From: Variovorax saccharolyticus
GTDB lineage: Bacteria; Pseudomonadota; Gammaproteobacteria; Burkholderiales; Burkholderiaceae_C
Length of the DNA stretch: 64,000 bases
Direction: 5' to 3'
Assembly: GCF_030316765.1 (NCBI RefSeq)
Contig: NZ_JASZYT010000001.1
Location: 434,001-498,000 of the forward strand
Part shown: positions 1 to 9,377 of the stretch, one piece after another
Layout: each line of letters starts with the position of its first letter
Position numbering within the stretch: position 1 is the first letter of the stretch
Position numbers and translations under genes: made by a program
Notes under the pieces: generated by a model
Seen by the model: the letters and a program-made list of their open reading frames with translations, nothing else
What the model was told of the DNA's origin: nothing
Database searches by the model: none

Positions 1-61
1 CGTGACGTTGTGCATGGCGGGGTCGGGCTGCGCGCCTGCATAGTGCCGGATGGTCAATCCG

Positions 62-925
62 ATGAAAGCCTGGCTTCTGACGATGCTGCTGGCGGTGCTT
101 GCGCCGCTGGCCGGGGCCGCCGACATCTACGGCTACATCGACGAGAAGGGCGGCGCGCACTTCGCCTCCGAGAAGATCGACGAGCGCTACCAGCTGTTCT
201 TCAGGGGCGGCCAGAGCTTCGACACGGCCGACGGCATCGCGCCGCTGCTGCGCGGACGCAAGGGCGCGGGCGACGGCAAGGTGTCGCGCGCCTCGCAGAC
301 CCTGCTGGCGCTGGTCGAGGCCTCGCCGGGCCACAAGGTCGCCAAATCGGCGCTGCGCGATGCGTCGCGCAAGCACGGCATCGACTACGAGCTGCTGCAG
401 GCGCTGATCGCGACCGAGTCGGGCTTCGATGCGCAGGCGGTGTCGCCCAAGGGAGCGCTCGGCCTGATGCAGGTGATGCCGGCGACGGCGCAGCGCTACG
501 GCGTGGCGGCGGACAAGCGGGCCTCGATCGAGGCCAAGCTCTTCGACCCGCGCATCAACATCGCCACCGGTTCGCGCTACCTGCGCGACCTGATCGCGAT
601 GTTCCCGGGCCGCATCGAGCTCGCGCTGGCAGCCTACAACGCCGGCGAGGGTGCGGTGCAGCGCGCCGGCAACCGCATTCCGAACTACCGCGAGACGCAG
701 AACTACGTCACGACCGTGCTGCAGCTGTATGCCTACCTGAAACCCACCGCGGCCCTTGGCCACGGCAAGCCGGGCGGCCGCATCCGCATGGAGATGGTGC
801 CGGCGGGCGGTGCCTTCGGTCGTGGCAACATGCCGTCCGGCGCGCGCCGCATGCCGCAGTTGCCCGAAGCCGCCGATCCGCCGTCCCCGGAAGCCACCGA
901 TTTCGCCGTGCCGGCGACGCCGTAG
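62..925 (+). CDS. Exported lytic transglycosylase (SLT domain)
   Basis: Predicted murein lytic transglycosylase acting in the periplasm. Residues 1-19 form a signal peptide (Met-Lys, a hydrophobic run, then AGA|AD). The SLT domain covers about residues 105-225 and shows ATESGFD (catalytic Glu119), a [10 protein letters not shown] motif and [10 protein letters not shown], all typical of the Slt70/MltC-like goose-lysozyme fold. An N-terminal segment, [13 protein letters not shown], resembles the DUF4124-like start often found before SLT domains. Start 62 is preferred because a GGATGG-like site lies 8 nt upstream; an in-frame ATG at 50 is the alternative. The C-terminus is a Pro-rich tail. The gene sits 33 nt upstream of parC in the same frame, probably co-transcribed. 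The exact MltC/MltE/Slt subtype is not resolved. Confidence 0.9.
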   Translation: MKAWLLTMLLAVLAPLAGAADIYGYIDEKGGAHFASEKIDERYQLFFRGGQSFDTADGIAPLLRGRKGAGDGKVSRASQTLLALVEASPGHKVAKSALRDASRKHGIDYELLQALIATESGFDAQAVSPKGALGLMQVMPATAQRYGVAADKRASIEAKLFDPRINIATGSRYLRDLIAMFPGRIELALAAYNAGEGAVQRAGNRIPNYRETQNYVTTVLQLYAYLKPTAALGHGKPGGRIRMEMVPAGGAFGRGNMPSGARRMPQLPEAADPPSPEATDFAVPATP

Positions 926-934
926 ACCCGCCAA

Positions 935-958
935 CCTTTTTCTCTTTCTTCTCTTTCC
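935..958 (+). promoter_or_regulatory. Uninterrupted pyrimidine tract in place of a Shine-Dalgarno before parC
   Basis: The 24 nt directly before the parC ATG are all C or T, with no purine-rich Shine-Dalgarno sequence. The preceding in-frame stop is the TAG of the upstream gene (923-925), and no ATG, GTG or TTG lies between it and 959 in this frame, so the start cannot be moved upstream. Initiation may depend on ribosomal protein S1 binding the pyrimidine tract, or on reinitiation after the upstream gene. That is inference. Confidence 0.5.
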
Positions 959-3343
959 ATGGATTCCCAACCGACGCTCGATCTGCAGAGCCCCGAAGAC
1001 GATGGCGCGCTGACGCTGGCCGACTACGCGCAGACCGCCTACCTCGAATACGCGCTGAGCGTGGTCAAGGGCCGCGCGCTGCCCGATGTCAGCGATGGGC
1101 AGAAACCGGTGCAGCGGCGCATCCTCTATTCGATGTCGCGCATGGGGCTCGGCTTCGGCGGTGCCAACGGCACCGTCGGCGCCAAGCCCGTGAAGAGCGC
1201 GCGCGTGGTCGGCGACGTGCTCGGCCGCTTCCACCCGCACAGCGACCAGGCCGCCTACGACGCGCTGGTGCGCATGGCGCAGGATTTCTCGCAGCGCTAT
1301 CCGCTGGTCGATGGCCAGGGCAACTTCGGCAGCCGCGACGGCGATGGCGCCGCGGCCATGCGCTACACCGAGGCGCGCCTGGCCCGCATCACCAGCCTGC
1401 TGCTCGACGAGATCGACGAGGGCACGGTCGACTTCATCCCGAACTACGACGGCTCGACCGAGGAGCCGCGGCTGCTGCCGGCGCGGCTGCCCTTCGCGCT
1501 GCTCAACGGCGCCAGCGGCATCGCGGTCGGCCTGGCGACCGAGATCCCGAGCCACAACCTGCGCGAGGTCGCCGATGCCTGCGTGGCGCTGATCAAGGCC
1601 AACGGCAAGCTGACAGACGAGGAGCTGTTCACGATCGTGCCGGGTCCGGACTATCCGGGCGGCGCCCAGATCATCAGCAGTGCGGCCGACATCGCCGACG
1701 CCTACCGCAGCGGCCGCGGCTCGCTCAAGGTGCGCGCGCGCTGGAAGATCGAGGAGCTGGCGCGCGGGCAATGGCAGCTGGTGGTCAACGAGCTGCCGCC
1801 GGGAGTGAGTTCGCAGAAGGTGCTCGAAGAGATCGAGGAGCTCACCAACCCGAAGATCCGCGCCGGCAAGAAGGCGCTCTCGGCCGAGCAGACGCAGTTG
1901 AAGGCCGCGGTGCTGTCGCTGCTCGACGTGGTGCGCGACGAGTCGAGCAAGGACGCGCCGGTGCGGCTGGTGTTCGAGCCCAAGACCTCGCGCATCAGCC
2001 AGGACGAGTTCACCACGATGCTGCTCGCGCAGACCTCGCTGGAGAGCTCGTCGTCGATCAACCTGACGATGGTCGGCATCGACGGCAAGCCGACCCAGAA
2101 GTCGCTGCGCCAGATGCTCAACGAGTGGATCGCGTTCCGCGAGATCACGGTCGAGAAGCGCTCGCGGCACCGCCTCGGCAAGGTGCAGGACCGCATTCAC
2201 ATCCTCGAAGGCCGGCAGCTGGTGCTGCTCAACATCGACGAGGTGATCGCGATCATCCGTGCCGCCGAGGACCCGAAGGCGGCACTGATCGCGCGCTTCA
2301 ACCTCAGCGATCGGCAGGCCGAGGACATCCTTGAAATCCGCCTGCGCCAGCTGGCGCGGCTGGAGGCGATCAAGATCGAGCAGGAGCTCAAGGGCCTGCG
2401 CGAGGAACAGAAGAAGCTCGAGGACATCCTCTCGAGCCCGGCCGCGCTGCGCCGCCTGCTGGTGAAGGAGATCGAGGCCGACGCCAAGAGCTTCGAAGAC
2501 CCGCGCCGCACGCTGATCCAGGCCGAGAAGCGCGCGGTGGCCGAAGTGCGCGTGGTCGACGAACCCGTGACGGTGATCGTCTCGCAGAAGGGCTGGGTGC
2601 GCACGCAGAAGGGCTGGGCCAGCGAACGCGCCGCCGGCGCCGCGGCGCCCGAGTACAGCTTCAAGTCGGGCGATGCGCTGTACGGCGCCTTCGAATGCCG
2701 CTCGGTCGACACGCTGCTGGTCTTCGGCACCGCCAAGGACAAGGGCGTGCGCGTCTACAGCGTGCCGGTGGCCTCGCTGCCGGGTGGGCGCGGCGATGGC
2801 CAGCCGGTGACCACGCTGATCGACCTCGACAGCGGCACGCACGTGGCGCACTACTTCGCGGGCCCGGCGGGCGCCAGCCTGCTGCTCGCCAACACCGGCG
2901 GCTACGGCTTCATCGCGGCGGTCGAGAACATGATCTCGCGCCAGCGCGGCGGCAAGGCCTTCATCGATGTGGGCGAGGGCGAGCAGCTGTGCCGGCCTTC
3001 GCTGGTGGGCGGCGCCGGCGGTGCCGAGCCGCTGCCGGCGGCCACGCACGTGGCCTGCGCCTCGACCGGCGGCCGCATCCTGACCTTCGAGATCGGCGAG
3101 CTCAAGGCCTTGCCCAAGGGAGGCCGCGGCCTGACCCTGATCGACCTCGAGGCCAAGGACACGCTGGCCGGCGCGGCGGCCTACACGCGCAGCGTGAAGA
3201 TCGAAGGCATCGGCCGCGGAGGCAAGGAACGCGAGGAGACGCTCGAGATCCGCACGCTCAACAACGCCCGCGGCAGCCGGGCCCGCAAGGGCAAGGCGGC
3301 CGATCTCGGCTTCAAGCCGACCGGCGTCTTGCGGGTGCTGTAG
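959..3343 (+). CDS. parC: DNA topoisomerase IV subunit A (ParC)
   Basis: Cytoplasmic type IIA topoisomerase subunit that, with ParE, decatenates daughter chromosomes. The 794-residue length is normal for ParC (about 750-780), and shorter than GyrA. The N-terminal breakage-reunion domain begins [22 protein letters not shown]. Catalytic Tyr136 lies in [10 protein letters not shown]. The GyrA-box region expected in gyrases is not seen, and the C-terminal part (about 490-794) looks like the beta-pinwheel DNA-wrapping domain. The quinolone-pocket segment reads [12 protein letters not shown], with Gln97 at the position of E. coli Ser80 and Asp101 at that of Glu84. The start is fixed by the upstream in-frame stop. 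ParE is not in the window. Confidence 0.97.
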   Translation: MDSQPTLDLQSPEDDGALTLADYAQTAYLEYALSVVKGRALPDVSDGQKPVQRRILYSMSRMGLGFGGANGTVGAKPVKSARVVGDVLGRFHPHSDQAAYDALVRMAQDFSQRYPLVDGQGNFGSRDGDGAAAMRYTEARLARITSLLLDEIDEGTVDFIPNYDGSTEEPRLLPARLPFALLNGASGIAVGLATEIPSHNLREVADACVALIKANGKLTDEELFTIVPGPDYPGGAQIISSAADIADAYRSGRGSLKVRARWKIEELARGQWQLVVNELPPGVSSQKVLEEIEELTNPKIRAGKKALSAEQTQLKAAVLSLLDVVRDESSKDAPVRLVFEPKTSRISQDEFTTMLLAQTSLESSSSINLTMVGIDGKPTQKSLRQMLNEWIAFREITVEKRSRHRLGKVQDRIHILEGRQLVLLNIDEVIAIIRAAEDPKAALIARFNLSDRQAEDILEIRLRQLARLEAIKIEQELKGLREEQKKLEDILSSPAALRRLLVKEIEADAKSFEDPRRTLIQAEKRAVAEVRVVDEPVTVIVSQKGWVRTQKGWASERAAGAAAPEYSFKSGDALYGAFECRSVDTLLVFGTAKDKGVRVYSVPVASLPGGRGDGQPVTTLIDLDSGTHVAHYFAGPAGASLLLANTGGYGFIAAVENMISRQRGGKAFIDVGEGEQLCRPSLVGGAGGAEPLPAATHVACASTGGRILTFEIGELKALPKGGRGLTLIDLEAKDTLAGAAAYTRSVKIEGIGRGGKEREETLEIRTLNNARGSRARKGKAADLGFKPTGVLRVL

Positions 3344-3352
3344 GAGTCGCGC

Positions 3353-3538
3353 ATGGAAATCGGAATCATCGGGATCGTGATCGCGGTCGTGAGCGGCCTC
3401 GGCAGCTTCGTGCTGGGCCGCTGGCTGTCGACCCGCCGGCGGCAGAAGAAGGCCGCGCAGGCGCGGGCGGTGGCGGAGGCCGGGCAGAGCCGGCAGGTGC
3501 GGCGCGCGCGCGAGCGGGAACGTCAGCGCAAGGGCTGA
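3353..3538 (+). CDS. Small single-pass membrane protein of unknown function
   Basis: 61 residues. Residues 3-23 (IGIIGIVIAVVSGLGSFVLG) form one hydrophobic segment, followed by a strongly basic, Arg/Gln/Ala-rich cytoplasmic tail ending RRARERERQRKG. It begins 9 nt after the parC stop with TAGGAGT just upstream as ribosome site, so it is probably translated from the parC transcript. I do not recognise a family. The basic tail could contact nucleic acid or lipid head groups, but no function can be assigned. Confidence 0.6.
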   Translation: MEIGIIGIVIAVVSGLGSFVLGRWLSTRRRQKKAAQARAVAEAGQSRQVRRARERERQRKG

Positions 3539-3541
3539 GCC

Positions 3542-3563
3542 GCCGGGCCGTTCGCGGCCGGGC
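3542..3563. terminator. GC-rich hairpin with TTCG loop between convergent genes
   Basis: A 9-bp stem with one G-G mismatch closes a TTCG tetraloop (CCG-TTCG-CGG at the tip). It lies between the convergent ends of the small membrane gene and the metallo-hydrolase gene and touches the latter's stop codon. There is no T-run on either side, so it would be a weak or Rho-assisted bidirectional terminator, or a 3'-end stabiliser. Confidence 0.45.
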
Positions 3564-4684
3564 TACTTGAGCCCGGCCCACCAGCGCAAGTTGGTGCGCG
3601 GCTGGCCGATGGTCAGGACCTCGCCGATCACCGGCGTCGCGAGCGCGATCTTCTTGCCCTCCGACAGGTCGGCGATGCGGTCCAGCGGGTCGTGCCAGGT
3701 GTGGAAGGCCAGATCGAAGGTGCTGTTGTGCACCGAGTACAGCACCTTGCCGCGCAGCTCCTCGAAGGCCTGCACGCTCTGCTCGGGCGTCATGTGGACC
3801 GAAGGCCAGTAGGCGTCGTAGGCGCCGTTCTCGATCATGGCGAGGTCGAAGCCGCCGAAGCGTTCGCCGATGTCGCGAAAGCCCTTGAAGTAGCCGGAGT
3901 CGCCGCTGTAGAAGATGCGCTGCTCGCCGCTCTGGATCACCCAGGAGGCCCAGAGCGTGCGGTTGCGATCGTTCAGCGTGCGCCCCGAGAAATGCTGTGC
4001 GGGCGTGGCCACGAGCTGGATGCCGTCGTGCTGCGCCTTGTCCCACCAGTCGAGCTCCGCGACGCGTTCGGCCGGCACGCCGAACTCGACCAGCCGCGCC
4101 TTCACGCCCAGTGGCACGAAGTAGCGCTGGACCCGCTGCGACAGGTATTCGATGGTGGCGACATCGAGGTGGTCGTAGTGGTCGTGCGACAGGATCAAGC
4201 CCTCGATCGGCGGCAGCTGCTCGAGCGTGATCGGCGGCTGGTGGAAGCGCCGCGGGCCGAGCCACTGGAAAGGCGAGGCGCGTTCGCTGAACACCGGATC
4301 GATCAGCCAGTACTTGCCGCGCAGCTTGAGCAGGTGCGACGAATGCCCCAGCCGCACCATGTGGTTGGCCTGCGGGTCCAGCGCCTCGAGCTGCGCGGGG
4401 GTCAGCGGCTGCACCGGGATCGGGTCGGTCGGCACCGTGTCGGTCTTGGTGCCGACGAGGAAGCGCGACCAGATCTTCCAGCTGCCGGCCGAGGGCAGCG
4501 CCTCCGGATTGGGCGGGTTCTGGAAGCTGCAGTCCTTGAACTGGGGGGAGGCCGCATAGGGGCTCTCGCAGGCGCTGCTGGGGGAGCAGGCGCCCAGCAG
4601 TGCGCAGGCCGCGAAGGCCAGCACCGCGCGCAGGCGAGATGGGGCGTGCGGCCGGGAGGTGGAGCGGAGGCGGGCGGCGATCAT
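3563..4684 (-). CDS. MBL-fold metallo-hydrolase lipoprotein (UlaG / NAPE-PLD-like)
   Basis: 373 residues. The N-terminus has a basic region, a hydrophobic stretch and a lipobox (ALLGAC), so it is a predicted lipoprotein. The metal motif is LSHDHYDHLD, followed downstream by GDSGYFKGF and a C-terminal His in VHNSTFDLAFH. This matches the UlaG/NAPE-PLD-like branch of the metallo-beta-lactamase superfamily: hydrolysis of a phosphodiester or lactone, substrate unknown. The start is supported by AGGAAAG 8 nt upstream; an ATG at 4711 is a weaker alternative. It diverges from the patatin-like gene across 158 bp that could hold both promoters. Confidence 0.88.
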   Translation of the reverse strand: MIAARLRSTSRPHAPSRLRAVLAFAACALLGACSPSSACESPYAASPQFKDCSFQNPPNPEALPSAGSWKIWSRFLVGTKTDTVPTDPIPVQPLTPAQLEALDPQANHMVRLGHSSHLLKLRGKYWLIDPVFSERASPFQWLGPRRFHQPPITLEQLPPIEGLILSHDHYDHLDVATIEYLSQRVQRYFVPLGVKARLVEFGVPAERVAELDWWDKAQHDGIQLVATPAQHFSGRTLNDRNRTLWASWVIQSGEQRIFYSGDSGYFKGFRDIGERFGGFDLAMIENGAYDAYWPSVHMTPEQSVQAFEELRGKVLYSVHNSTFDLAFHTWHDPLDRIADLSEGKKIALATPVIGEVLTIGQPRTNLRWWAGLK

Positions 4685-4842
4685 GGGCAGGCTTTCCTGA
4701 GGTCGCGGCATCGGGCGCCGGGCGGCTGCGAGCTTAACCAATGCGGCGCGTCCGCGCCGCACCTGCGCTCCGGCATAGGCCGTTCGAGCCATTGATCGAT
4801 CTCCTCGCGCATGAAATATTGCATCGAACGACGAGGAGCCGA

Positions 4843-7800
4843 ATGGACGAGACCATCCAGAAGCTGGTCGCCGAACGTCGCTGCGCCCTGCATGGCGCCG
4901 ACGATGGCCGACGGCCCTGGGGCCTGGCGTTGTCGGGTGGCGGCATCCGCAGCGCCACGTTCTGCCTGGGCCTGCTGAAGGCGCTGGCGGCGCGGCGGCA
5001 ATTGCTCGAGTTCGACCTGGTGTCGACCGTCTCGGGCGGTGGCTACATCGGCGCGGCGCTCGGGCGGCTGTGCACCAACGCCCGCTCGGCCCAGGAGGTG
5101 CGCGACATCGAAAGCGCGCTGGGCGACGTGGATCGCGCACGCTTCGGCTGGTGGCTGCGCGCCAACGGCCGCTACCTGATCCCGGGCGGGCTGCGCGACA
5201 CGCTGTTCGCCACCGCGCTGTACCTGCGCAATCTTCTGGCCACCCACATCGAACTGGCGATCGCCGCCAGCCTGATAGGCATGGTGCTGGCGGCCACCAA
5301 TCTGCTGTTGTGGGACGCCGTCTTCCGCGCCGTCGACCTCAACAGCGTGCCGCCCGATGCGGTGGTGCGAACGCCCGAGATGTATGCGGCGCAGTACATG
5401 CGGCTGGTGGTCGAGTGGGCGACCCAGTGGCCGACGCTGTGGTTCACGCTGGTCGGGCCCTTTCTCGCCTCGGTGGTGCTCGCCTGCGCCTACTGGTCGG
5501 TGCACGACAAGCCGTCCAGGTCGTCGATGCTGCTGCAGGTCGCGATGTGGCTGGCGCTGGGCCTGGGCGCCGCCTTCGTCGCCCCGAGGCTGATGCAGCG
5601 CTACAGCGGCCCGCCGTGGCTGGCGCCGGCCTTCGAGGCTTTCGCGGCCTGCTGGGTGGTGGCGCTGCTGTGGGTGCTGCATCGCAGCCGCAAGCAGTCG
5701 GCCGGCGAGTTGCGCAACGAACTGACCGATCGGCTGGCCTCCGTCCTCAATTCGGCCTTGCTGATCGTCATGCTGGGCCTGCTCGATCGCAGCGCCTGGT
5801 GGCTGGCGGCGGAGAGCCAGGAGCAGCGGGTTTCGTATGGGGCGGTGCTGCTGGTGGCCGCGGCGGTGCTGCGCGGCGTGCTGCCGATGCTGCTGTCGCA
5901 TCGGCAGGAACTGCCCGGCATCGGCAAGACGCTGATGATGACGCTGGTCAGCCTGCTCGGGCTGGTGCTGGCCTTCTGCCTCGCCGCCTGGTGGGTCGGC
6001 GTGGTGTATGCGGCCGTGCTGCTGCCGATCTTCACGCCGGCCGGGCTGGACTTCATGCGCGGCTGGGCCTGGCTCGGCACCATCGCCGTGATCATCGGCG
6101 TCTATGCCTTCGCGACCGGCCGCAACTTCGCCTTCCTGAACGCGTCCTCGCTGCACATGTTCTACAAGGCGCGCATCGTGCGCGGCTACCTCGGCGCCGC
6201 CAATGCGCGGCGGCTGGGGGCCCGGCCGACCGACAACGTCTCCGGGCTGGAGCCGCCGGAGGTGCCGGTGGGCGAGGTCGATGCGCACGACGACATCTCG
6301 CAGCTGCACTACGCACCGCACGCCCATGGCGGCCCGGTCCACCTGGCCAACGTCTGCGTCAACCAGACGCACGACACCAAGGAGCGGCTGTTCAACCGCG
6401 ACCGCAAGAGCCAGCCGCTGACCATCGGCCCGCTGGGCTGGATGCAGGCCGGAGGCGCGCCCTGGGCGCAGGCCCGCGGCGATGGCGCGCTCACCTTGGG
6501 CGCCTGGATGGCGATCTCCGGCGCCGCCTTCGCACCGGGGCTGGGGCGGCTCACCAAGCGCGGCATCTCGGCGCTGTCGGTGTTCGCGGGCCTCCGGCTG
6601 GGCTACTGGTGGAACAGCGCGGGCGCGGGCATCAGCCAGCACGGCGCGGTGGTGCATGCGAGCCCGCTGCTGATGAAGAGCCGCTTCCTGCTGCTCGAGT
6701 GCTTCGGGGCCTTTCCTGGCAGCAGTTCGGCCAACTGGTACCTGAGCGACGGCGGCCACTTCGAGAACACCGGCGCCTACGCGCTGCTGCGGCAGGAGGC
6801 GGCGCTGATCGTGATCGCGGACTGCGGCGCCGATCCGGACTACCGCTTCTGCGACCTCGAGATCCTGATCCGCAGGGCCCGCATCGATCTCAATGCCGAG
6901 ATCACCTTCATGAAACCGCGGCCCGATGCCGAATGGACCCATCTCGGTGCCTTCGGCTCGCTCAACGACCTGGCCTCGCCGAGCAGCCAGGCCTGCCTGG
7001 CGCTGGCCCAGGTGCGCTACGCGAGCGGTGCCACCGGCCAGATCGTGCTCGTGAAGCCCAACGTCTCGGCCTCGCTGCCGGTCGACCTGGTGAACTTCAA
7101 GGCCGCCAACCCGCTGTTCCCGCAGCAACCGACCACCGACCAGTTCTTCGACGAGGCGCAGTGGGAGAGCTACTTCCGGCTCGGCTCGGAGATCGGCTAC
7201 AGGCTGGACGGGGAGCTGCTGGCCCACGTGGCGCAGGGCGCGCCGGGCCTGTTCGTGCTCGATGATGGCCAGCCGGATTCGAGCGCCCGCGGCGCCAAGC
7301 CGACCGACAAGGACAGCGCCGCGGCCGCCGCGGTGGGATCGATGAGCCGCTTGCAGGCCCGGGTGCTGAAGGCCGGCGCGGTGACGGCGTCGATCGGCAT
7401 CGGCACCGCCGCGACCTTCGGCGTCGCCGCCTGGCAGGGCATCGACAGCTGGCGCACCCAGCGCGCCGAACAGGAGCGATCCGAGAACAGCGCCTTCAAG
7501 GACCTCACCGAACGCTGGGCCCACCTGCGCAACGGAGGCGGAGGAGGAGGAGGCGATGCGCCGGCGCTGCTGGCGGCCGAGCTGCTGCGCACCGGCGACC
7601 TGCTGTGCCGCGAGGGCAGCGACAACTTCATGACGAAGTTCCGTCTCTCGGTGCGGATGGTCGACGACGCCAAGCATGCCTGTGCGGACGAGCCGGCGCA
7701 GCAGCGCACGCCGGCCTGCGCGCGGCTGCTCGATCCCGGCAACGGCATCGACTGCCTGCAGCCGGCGCAGGCGCCGCCTTGCGCGCCGCGCTACTGGGCG

Positions 7801-8358
7801 CGCGACTACAGCGGCCAGACCGGCTCCAAGCAGAACTGCAGTGGCACGCTGCCGGAGCCCTTCAGGCTGGCCGTCTGGCTGCGCGACCGCCTCAGCGGAT
7901 TCGGGGCCGGCGATCTGGTGGCGAGCGCGCCGCCGATGGCCGGCGCAGCGCCGCCGGCGTACCCGCCGTCACCCGACGGCACGGCCGCCCTGCCACCGAT
8001 TGCGCCGAACGCCTGCGAAGGGGCGGTGGTCTACATCCTGACCTACGGCACCGGCCTGCGCGACAAGGCGCGCGCCTGGCGCGGTCCGTGGCGCGAGCTC
8101 GGGGCATCGGTGCCGCCGATCGAGGATGTGCTGAGCACCTCGCGCCGCGCCGGGCGCGCGCCGCCGGTGGGGCACCCGGTGCCGACCGTCGTCATCCGCG
8201 AGGAGTCCTCGCGTGCCTGTGCCCAGGCATTGACCCGGACCGCACAGTCGCCGACCGGGCAGCCATGGGCGATCCAGCTGCTGCCGCGCCCGATCGTCGC
8301 GGACCCGGGGGCGATCGAGGTCTGGCTGCCGCGGCCTCGGGATGCAGGAGGCAATTGA
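4843..8358 (+). CDS. Large membrane patatin-like phospholipase
   Basis: 1171 residues, far longer than a simple patatin domain (about 300). The oxyanion loop is SGGGIRSATF (residues 31-40). The nucleophile region is STVSGGGYIG, with Ser64 where the lipase elbow is expected. The catalytic Asp is Asp636 in LSDGGHFENTGAYALL. Between Ser64 and Asp636 I count about eight hydrophobic segments (roughly residues 135-430), so the hydrolase core is split by a membrane domain. A further hydrophobic stretch lies near residue 850, before a Pro/Ala-rich C-terminal region of about 320 residues with many Cys. Start 4843 follows GAGGAGCC. Predicted acyl hydrolase on membrane lipids; specificity unknown. Confidence 0.85.
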   Translation: MDETIQKLVAERRCALHGADDGRRPWGLALSGGGIRSATFCLGLLKALAARRQLLEFDLVSTVSGGGYIGAALGRLCTNARSAQEVRDIESALGDVDRARFGWWLRANGRYLIPGGLRDTLFATALYLRNLLATHIELAIAASLIGMVLAATNLLLWDAVFRAVDLNSVPPDAVVRTPEMYAAQYMRLVVEWATQWPTLWFTLVGPFLASVVLACAYWSVHDKPSRSSMLLQVAMWLALGLGAAFVAPRLMQRYSGPPWLAPAFEAFAACWVVALLWVLHRSRKQSAGELRNELTDRLASVLNSALLIVMLGLLDRSAWWLAAESQEQRVSYGAVLLVAAAVLRGVLPMLLSHRQELPGIGKTLMMTLVSLLGLVLAFCLAAWWVGVVYAAVLLPIFTPAGLDFMRGWAWLGTIAVIIGVYAFATGRNFAFLNASSLHMFYKARIVRGYLGAANARRLGARPTDNVSGLEPPEVPVGEVDAHDDISQLHYAPHAHGGPVHLANVCVNQTHDTKERLFNRDRKSQPLTIGPLGWMQAGGAPWAQARGDGALTLGAWMAISGAAFAPGLGRLTKRGISALSVFAGLRLGYWWNSAGAGISQHGAVVHASPLLMKSRFLLLECFGAFPGSSSANWYLSDGGHFENTGAYALLRQEAALIVIADCGADPDYRFCDLEILIRRARIDLNAEITFMKPRPDAEWTHLGAFGSLNDLASPSSQACLALAQVRYASGATGQIVLVKPNVSASLPVDLVNFKAANPLFPQQPTTDQFFDEAQWESYFRLGSEIGYRLDGELLAHVAQGAPGLFVLDDGQPDSSARGAKPTDKDSAAAAAVGSMSRLQARVLKAGAVTASIGIGTAATFGVAAWQGIDSWRTQRAEQERSENSAFKDLTERWAHLRNGGGGGGGDAPALLAAELLRTGDLLCREGSDNFMTKFRLSVRMVDDAKHACADEPAQQRTPACARLLDPGNGIDCLQPAQAPPCAPRYWARDYSGQTGSKQNCSGTLPEPFRLAVWLRDRLSGFGAGDLVASAPPMAGAAPPAYPPSPDGTAALPPIAPNACEGAVVYILTYGTGLRDKARAWRGPWRELGASVPPIEDVLSTSRRAGRAPPVGHPVPTVVIREESSRACAQALTRTAQSPTGQPWAIQLLPRPIVADPGAIEVWLPRPRDAGGN

Positions 8359-8389
8359 TCCGTCGGCCCGGCCGGCTCAGGGCCGGATC
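8357..8389. terminator. Hairpin between convergent patatin and secreted-protein genes
   Basis: GATCC and GGCCC pair with GGGCC and GGATC, with a 3-nt bulge and a 10-nt loop. The structure spans the patatin stop codon and the end of the opposite gene. No T-tract follows, so it is at best a weak bidirectional terminator. Confidence 0.35.
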
Positions 8390-9360
8390 GACAGCACCAG
8401 ATCGAAGAACTCGCTGCTGCCGTCGTCGTTGTCGCTGACCAGGGCACCGGTCGCGCGGCGGCGGTCCGTGTGCGTCAGCGCGACCGATTCCACCTTGGTC
8501 CTGACGGGGGCGTTGTTTCTGGAGATGAGTCGCGCGCTGCGAGTCAGGTCCAGTGTCGCGCCGTCCTTCAGCGCCGTCAGCGGAATGAGGCCCAGGTAGC
8601 TGCCCAGCACCGCCCCGTCATCGTGGGCGTTGCCGGAATTCTCCACGGAGGCGCTGTAGACCAGGCTGTCGATCTCGGGCCAGAAGTCGGCGCCGGAGAA
8701 TCCCGCCTCCACGCCCTGCAATCGCGGCAGCTGCGCTTCGTGCATCCGGATGCCGGCGATCCTGCGGGTCTTGCCGGTCATGTAGTCCATGAGATCGCCG
8801 AGCGCCACCTTGAACACCAGGTTGCGCACGGCGTTGCCGCGATTGAAGAAGAAGGCATCGCCGCGGGCGATCGCCAGGGCTTCGATGTTGACGGCCTGGC
8901 CGCCCTGGAAGCCCGCCAGGGCCGCGAAGTCCTGATAGAGGCCCCCCATGTCCTGCGCACGCACTTTGAACTTGCCGTCGGTGGAGACGAGCAGGCCCAG
9001 CTCCCGCGTCCCCTTCACGCCGCCCGAGCCCAGGATCAGGTTCCAGACCGACCCGTTCCAGGCCACGCTTGCCATGGCCTCGAAGTCCGGCTTGAGCTTC
9101 TTCGAGATGCGGCCGTCGGCCTGGACCGGGTAGTCCTTCAGCAGCACGCGATCGGTGATCGCGAACTTGCGGTCGAGCACGAACAGGTAGGGCGAGTCGT
9201 CGCCGACCACGAAGTAGCGGCCCTTGTGCCAGCTCATGCCGGAGCCCGACGGCAGCTTCTTCTCGACGACGGGCCCGCGGATGCGGATGTCCAGGTCGTG
9301 CGCCTGGGCGCACCATGCCAGCGTGGCGAGCAGCAACGAAGCGAACAGCTTTCTTGTCAT
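8377..9360 (-). CDS. Secreted protein of unknown function, beta-propeller-like
   Basis: 327 residues with a clear Sec signal peptide (MTRKLFASLLLATLAWCAQA). The mature part has repeated short hydrophobic strands, such as GRYFVVGDDSPYLFVLD, AWNGSVWNLILGSGG and NIEALAIARGDAFFFNRGN, which look like blades of an esterase-like or phytase-like beta-propeller. No catalytic motif was recognised. It ends 18 nt after the convergent patatin gene and starts 17 nt downstream of the CorA-like gene on the same strand, so it may be co-transcribed with CorA. It resembles domain-of-unknown-function proteins read as esterase-like, but I cannot name the family with confidence. Confidence 0.65.
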   Translation of the reverse strand: MTRKLFASLLLATLAWCAQAHDLDIRIRGPVVEKKLPSGSGMSWHKGRYFVVGDDSPYLFVLDRKFAITDRVLLKDYPVQADGRISKKLKPDFEAMASVAWNGSVWNLILGSGGVKGTRELGLLVSTDGKFKVRAQDMGGLYQDFAALAGFQGGQAVNIEALAIARGDAFFFNRGNAVRNLVFKVALGDLMDYMTGKTRRIAGIRMHEAQLPRLQGVEAGFSGADFWPEIDSLVYSASVENSGNAHDDGAVLGSYLGLIPLTALKDGATLDLTRSARLISRNNAPVRTKVESVALTHTDRRRATGALVSDNDDGSSEFFDLVLSIRP

Positions 9361-9377
9361 GGGAACAGCCCGCTCCT

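Noticed and set aside
62..3343. Possible read-through fusion of the lytic transglycosylase and ParC, which share a frame with one TAG between them
   Set aside because: Sharing a frame has a one-in-three chance, both proteins are complete by themselves, and a signal peptide would be harmful on a topoisomerase.
4681..7677. Open frame of about 1000 codons antisense to the patatin-like gene
   Set aside because: Same GC-bias artefact; repeats of Arg, Gln, His and Ala with no domain, and fully covered by the patatin frame.
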